NCBI GenBank assembly: GCA_029776065.1 | Contig: JARVJP010000011.1 | Location: 150,961-214,960, forward strand | Origin: Nitrososphaeria archaeon | Lineage (GTDB): Archaea; Thermoproteota; Nitrososphaeria; JACIWG01 | Direction: 5' to 3' | Length of the DNA: 64,000 bases | Shown here: positions 61,770 through 64,000 of the stretch, piece after piece | Numbering within the stretch: the stretch's first letter is position 1 | Layout of the letters: each line of letters opens with the position of its first letter | Notes under the pieces: generated by a model | Databases searched by the model: none | Told to the model about the DNA's origin: nothing | What the model saw: only the letters and a program-made list of their open reading frames with translations | Made by a program: the position numbers and the translations under genes

Positions 61770-62339
61770 ATGTTGGAAAAATCTAATGATTCAAACCCTA
61801 TTAGATGGTTAAACGTCCTATCTTTTATCTTAACTGTTATGGTTAACGGCCTAGCAGGTATCACAACAATCATTGGAGGAAAAAAACAGCTCAAGTCTCT
61901 GGCATGTACCCCACACTAATCACCCCTGCAGGCTACGTGTTTTCTATTTGGGGTATCATTTACCTTTTGTTAAGCGCCTTCGTCGTTTATCAAGCCTTTG
62001 GAAGTGCAAAACAGAAAGAATTCCAAAAGAAAATTAATTGGCTTTTCGTTTTAAGCTGTGCAGCGAACATAACATGGCTCTTTCTTTGGCAGTTTGAATA
62101 TCTAGGTTTGTCTGTTATTCTAATGTTTTTGCTGTTAGTAAGTTTGACTTCTATTTATCTACGTCTTGGCATAGGCAAGTCTAAAGTTTCAAAGACTGAA
62201 AAACTGGTGGTTCATTTGCCTTTTAGTGTCTACTTAGGCTGGATTACCATAGCCTCTATTGCTAACAGAAATAAGCGCTGTTATTGTAGCTCTCGTGTCG
62301 GTTATAATAGTCATTCTAACGATGAGTAAACATAAATGA
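61770..62339 (+). pseudogene. Frameshifted, truncated TspO/MBR-related membrane protein
   Basis: The N-terminal frame from ATG 61770 (RWLNVLSF to NGLAGITTIIGGKK) and the next frame (ACTAQVSG-like, then MYPTLITPAGYVFSIWG) join perfectly if one base is added in a run of seven As at 61880-61886. The second frame then runs into a nonsense tail after IANRNK at about 62267, where another frame supplies a last helix EISAVIVALVSVIIVILTM and stops at 62339. The family protein is much longer, with a larger set of helices, so a piece is also missing. Most likely a decaying gene, though an A-run slippage could also bridge the first break. Confidence 0.7.
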
Positions 62340-62644
62340 GCAGAATTTGGTTTACTAATAAGTCATTTAACTTTTGGATTAATATACTTCTAACTCTATA
62401 TAAAGTAGGGTTTAATTATGAGTTTATATGCGATGTTAAATTTAGAAATAGACAAAAAGATCGGTTTTTGATTACTTAACTGAACTCTCTATCTTTGTAC
62501 AAGATGTTATTAATCTCGCTATTTCTGGAGAATGGCTTGTTCTGTGTAAATATTCTAATTTTAATAATTATAAGTTAAAATATTTGTGAAATAATCTTAT
62601 AGTTTGAAGGTTTATATATTGGTCTCTTAATAGGAGTGGATTTA
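62340..62644. other. Intergenic region before the peptide-binding protein
   Basis: 305 A/T-rich bases with no supported coding frame. A GGTTTATATATT box at about 62607 and the ribosome site AGGAGTGG at about 62632 belong to the downstream binding protein. Confidence 0.5.
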
Positions 62645-64000
62645 ATGGATAAAGCTCGGTCATCAAAAGATATTAGGAAACTAGTTGTTGTTTCTCTTTT
62701 GATTGGTGTCATGTTAGTTTCCTCCGTTTTTGCACTTTCTGTAACCGCTCAACCGGCTGTTGGTGGGAGTATTGTAATCGCCCTTTCAGCTGAACCAATG
62801 AATGTCGATCCCCTAACAGGCTCTTGGAATGGTGGTTTCGTTGGAGGGCAGCTCTTTGAATCGTTGTTAAAGTTCCAAAATGACTTAAGCATCGCCCCAA
62901 ATCTTGCGACTAGCTGGAGTGTCGACCCTGTACAAGGTACATACACGTTTAAGTTGAGAAATGATGTTAAGTGGAGTGACGGTCAACCATTCACATCACA
63001 AGATGTGAAATTTAGTTTTGAAAACATATTGAGCAAGTACGATGTTTTTGGCTCGTTCTACTTTGCCAATTCAACAGTTAGTACACCCGACAATTACACC
63101 GCTATCTTGAAACCAGGCATTTTTTTGCAAGGGATCCAACTCCAACTCTTAGCTAGTGGAAATGGAGTGATCTACCCTAAGCATGTCCTAGAGGGACAAG
63201 ATTTTCTCAAAAGCACTTTCAGGACAACAAATCCTATAGGGACTGGACCCTATATCATGAAACAGTGGGTGGCAGGGCAGTTCATTGAACTCGTTCGTAA
63301 TCCATATTACTGGGACAAGCCAAAGCCATACATAGATAAAATAACAATCAAGTTCATCAGTGACCCGGCAGCTATAATAGCAGGACTGAAAAGTGGAGAG
63401 ATCAACTACGTGGTGCCTGAGGGAATACCATATGAGGCTGTCAATTCGTTCAAGCAAATAAGTACACTCAACGTCACTCTCTCTCAAAGGCCTCCATATG
63501 TCGGTGCAATCTGGTTTAACACCAAAGCTCCTATTGTTTCGGATGTTAACGTCAGACGCGCTATCTCTTATGCTTTAAATAGATCAGACATTATCGCTAA
63601 AGCCACAGCAGGTATCGCCGCTCATGGACAAGCTAGTATTGATCCAAATTTTGTGCCCCCTAGTCCAAACATGGTGTTCTACAATTATGATGTTGAAAAG
63701 GCTAATTCGATGCTTGACGCTGCAGGATATAAAAGAAGTGCGAACGGGACCAGATTCACACTTGAATTACTGGTTCCAAATTCACAGCCTGAACTTGTGA
63801 ATCTAGCTCAATTGGTTAGAAGTCAGCTTGCTGATGTAGGTATTTCAGTATCGGTTAAACTAACTGACTTTGGAACATATCTGACACTTTCTGGGCAGGG
63901 TGATTTCCAAATGTTTGGTGTGACGTATTGGACATCACCGATCTGGACTTATTCACTATTCCACAGCCGTTGGATAGGTAAGGGCATTTTCCTCAACCCA
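62645..64000 (+). CDS. ABC-transporter peptide-binding protein, SBP family 5 (3' partial)
   Basis: Open to the end of the window (452 codons seen, no stop). Starts at ATG 62645 after AGGAGTGG. A signal sequence (KLVVVSLLIGVMLVSSVFA) is followed by the family-5 binding fold, with LFESLLKF, DGQPFTSQDVKFSFEN and RNPYYW, and VRRAISYALNRSDII near residue 310. Such proteins bind peptides, oligosaccharides or nickel for uptake. The permeases and ATPases are presumably beyond the edge; the MalG-like permeases at 20241 and 21327 belong to another class. Confidence 0.9.
   Translation, partial: MDKARSSKDIRKLVVVSLLIGVMLVSSVFALSVTAQPAVGGSIVIALSAEPMNVDPLTGSWNGGFVGGQLFESLLKFQNDLSIAPNLATSWSVDPVQGTYTFKLRNDVKWSDGQPFTSQDVKFSFENILSKYDVFGSFYFANSTVSTPDNYTAILKPGIFLQGIQLQLLASGNGVIYPKHVLEGQDFLKSTFRTTNPIGTGPYIMKQWVAGQFIELVRNPYYWDKPKPYIDKITIKFISDPAAIIAGLKSGEINYVVPEGIPYEAVNSFKQISTLNVTLSQRPPYVGAIWFNTKAPIVSDVNVRRAISYALNRSDIIAKATAGIAAHGQASIDPNFVPPSPNMVFYNYDVEKANSMLDAAGYKRSANGTRFTLELLVPNSQPELVNLAQLVRSQLADVGISVSVKLTDFGTYLTLSGQGDFQMFGVTYWTSPIWTYSLFHSRWIGKGIFLNP

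Noticed and set aside
1..64000. CRISPR array, insertion sequence, integrase or provirus
   Set aside because: No regularly spaced repeats, transposase or phage structural genes were found anywhere in the window.

Overview
The window comes from an archaeon. It carries class I lysyl-tRNA synthetase, a class I CCA-adding enzyme, archease, UPF0200/UPF0201, a two-AAA Cdc48/VAT ATPase, DUF373, a GPN-loop GTPase, archaeal split glutamate synthase and a tRNA intron with a bulge-helix-bulge splice motif. An eukaryote-type topoisomerase IB at 18396-19982 points to the Thaumarchaeota/Aigarchaeota side of the tree. No ammonia-oxidation genes are seen. Peptide and sugar transport parts, an amidase, PEP carboxykinase and a probable oxamate carbamoyltransferase suggest an organism that uses organic carbon and nitrogen. 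The lineage call is an inference from these families.

Layout. 1-5259: fumarase subunits (the first cut by the window edge), argS, phosphoglycolate phosphatase, a small protein resembling ribosomal eL22, and purA. 5516-13083: membrane and cofactor genes (DUF998, VOC, AIR-synthase-like, uppS, DUF373, cobalamin adenosyltransferase, a coiled-coil protein, GPN GTPase, CinA-like, zinc ribbon). 13166-18369: an unusual radical SAM protein, then fdrA, a detached YahG-type N-terminal domain, DUF2877 and DUF1116, which together look like an archaeal AllFGH oxamate carbamoyltransferase. 18396-24128: topoisomerase IB, two tandem near-identical MalG-type permeases, MscS, a small secreted or anchored protein, and tRNA-Pro(GGG) with an 18-nt intron. 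24170-33658: RNA, tRNA and nucleotide genes (kinase-cca-thpR, UPF0200-UPF0201, rnz, prs), an AmmeMemoRadiSam-type enzyme, M29 peptidase, thioredoxin and archease. 33731-38547: tRNA-Ser(UGA), an MgtA-type P-type ATPase with an extra C-terminal tail, and a Dph6-like plus amidotransferase pair.

38554-44140 is a nitrogen-assimilation block: glnA, glutaminase gltB1 and a fused gltB on one strand, with an acetamidase/formamidase divergent from glnA. 44313-50983 has a 66-aa ORF coupled to GTP-PEPCK, the TldD/TldE pair and an RNase J-like protein. 51018-53085 holds small ORFs, a PD-(D/E)XK nuclease, surE and an ArsR-type regulator. The regulator is divergent from hsp20-cdc48 and shares a symmetric TATA region with it, which resembles the Pyrococcus Phr heat-shock regulon. 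55885-64000: lysS, small ORFs, an orphan MASE3-PAS histidine kinase, tRNA-Arg(GCG), an M50-CBS protease, a decayed TspO-like gene and the start of a peptide-binding ABC protein.

Promoters often place a TATA-like box about 24-30 nt before the start codon, which suggests many leaderless mRNAs. Genes inside operons instead have purine-rich ribosome sites. Several promoters carry perfect inverted repeats on or beside the TATA box. Nothing here looks like a CRISPR array, an insertion sequence or a provirus.
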